Assembly: GCF_017814275.1 (NCBI RefSeq)
Contig: NZ_JAGIYQ010000010.1
Coordinates: forward strand, 62,001 to 126,000
Length of the DNA stretch: 64,000 bases
Direction of reading: 5' to 3'
Source: Gottfriedia endophytica
GTDB taxonomy: Bacteria; Bacillota; Bacilli; Bacillales; Bacillaceae_G
The first letter of the stretch is position 1. Each line of letters starts with the position of its first letter. The notes below the pieces were generated by a model. That model did not search any database and was not told the DNA's origin. It worked only from the letters and a program-made list of their open reading frames with translations. Shown here piece by piece: positions 63,725-64,000 of the stretch. The translations under genes were made by a program, and so were the position numbers.

Positions 63725-64000
63725 TTATTTAAGATTTTCAGGGTTTAATGCTTCAAGCTCTTCAATAACGAAACGACCATCTTTACGAATTAAAACGTCG
63801 TCGAAGTAGATCTCTCCGCCACCGTATTCAGGACGTTGAATACATACCATATCCCAATGGATATTTGAGCTATTACCGTTCCAAGCTTCTTCATATGCTT
63901 GTCCAGGAGTAAAGTGGAAGCTTCCATCGATTTTTTCATCAAATAGAATATCGCCCATTGGATAAAGAATGTAAGGGTTTACACCGATTGCGAATTCTCC
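63725..64000 (-). CDS. ampS: M29 aminopeptidase, C-terminal part (cut by window end)
   Basis: The open frame enters from the right edge and ends with a stop at 63725, giving about 91 C-terminal residues. [29 protein letters not shown] and the metal-binding IHWDMV are the closing signatures of M29 (AmpS-type) aminopeptidases, which remove N-terminal residues in the cytosol using two metal ions. An internal ATG at 63958 is not the start. A terminator follows. Confidence 0.85.
   Translation of the reverse strand, partial: GEFAIGVNPYILYPMGDILFDEKIDGSFHFTPGQAYEEAWNGNSSNIHWDMVCIQRPEYGGGEIYFDDVLIRKDGRFVIEELEALNPENLK

Overview
This window is chromosomal DNA from a low-GC, endospore-forming Bacillaceae. 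The evidence is the T-box-controlled leuS, the Bacillus-type run trmB-ytnP-ytzB-ytoP-ytpP-ytpQ-ytpR-sftA-murC, a single-repeat gamma-type SASP, YtzC/YtzE/YtzH family proteins and AGGAGG ribosome binding sites. Gene names are by similarity to Bacillus subtilis families recalled from memory; no database search was run. No rRNA, tRNA, CRISPR array, prophage or transposase gene was seen.

Layout. 1-4 kb: 3' end of a FabH-type synthase, a membrane protein/XRE regulator pair, a DUF4386 protein, a Dps gene with a good PerR box, and a GT4 glycosyltransferase. 4-11.8 kb: ytoA and ytpB (divergent), a CPA2-type antiporter, a large MmpL exporter and a fatty-acid hydroxylase family protein. 12-15 kb: a small secreted protein, the tRNA wobble-modification pair mnmL-mnmM (ytqA-ytqB), ytzC and the SASP. 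15-19 kb: a MocR regulator divergent from an EamA transporter, then yttB. 19.4-23 kb: T-box, leuS and rhodanese ytwF. 23-26.3 kb: pstS-pstC-pstA without pstB. 26.5-30.6 kb: ytfP, murJ (ytgP), ytzG, ytzE. 31-39.4 kb: an accessory island. 39.6-49.5 kb: a YhfW-like Rieske oxidoreductase, pepV, an MFS gene, thpR, a YtlQ-like gene, type I pullulanase, ytmP and ytzH. 49.9-63.2 kb: trmB to murC. 63.7 kb to the end: 3' part of an M29 aminopeptidase.

The most unusual gene set is the island at 32.3-39.3 kb. It encodes a secreted Ig-like/transglutaminase protein, a DltA-like adenylation enzyme, a carrier protein, an AlgI-type MBOAT acyltransferase, a DltD-like SGNH protein with Cys in the usual Ser position (GDC), a lipoprotein and an Asp/Glu racemase. 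The logic is that of dlt: activate an amino acid, load it on a carrier, pass it across the membrane and esterify a surface polymer. The adenylation pocket, read by eye, does not look like a D-alanine pocket, so I propose a dlt-like system for another, possibly acidic, amino acid.

The second striking feature is a dispersed family of GC-rich, non-coding repeats of about 210 bp. There are 13 full or partial copies in 64 kb, all intergenic, on both strands, in two subfamilies. A compensatory base-pair swap separates the subfamilies, and the two inner helices interleave like a pseudoknot. Short spurious ORFs in these repeats should not be annotated as proteins.
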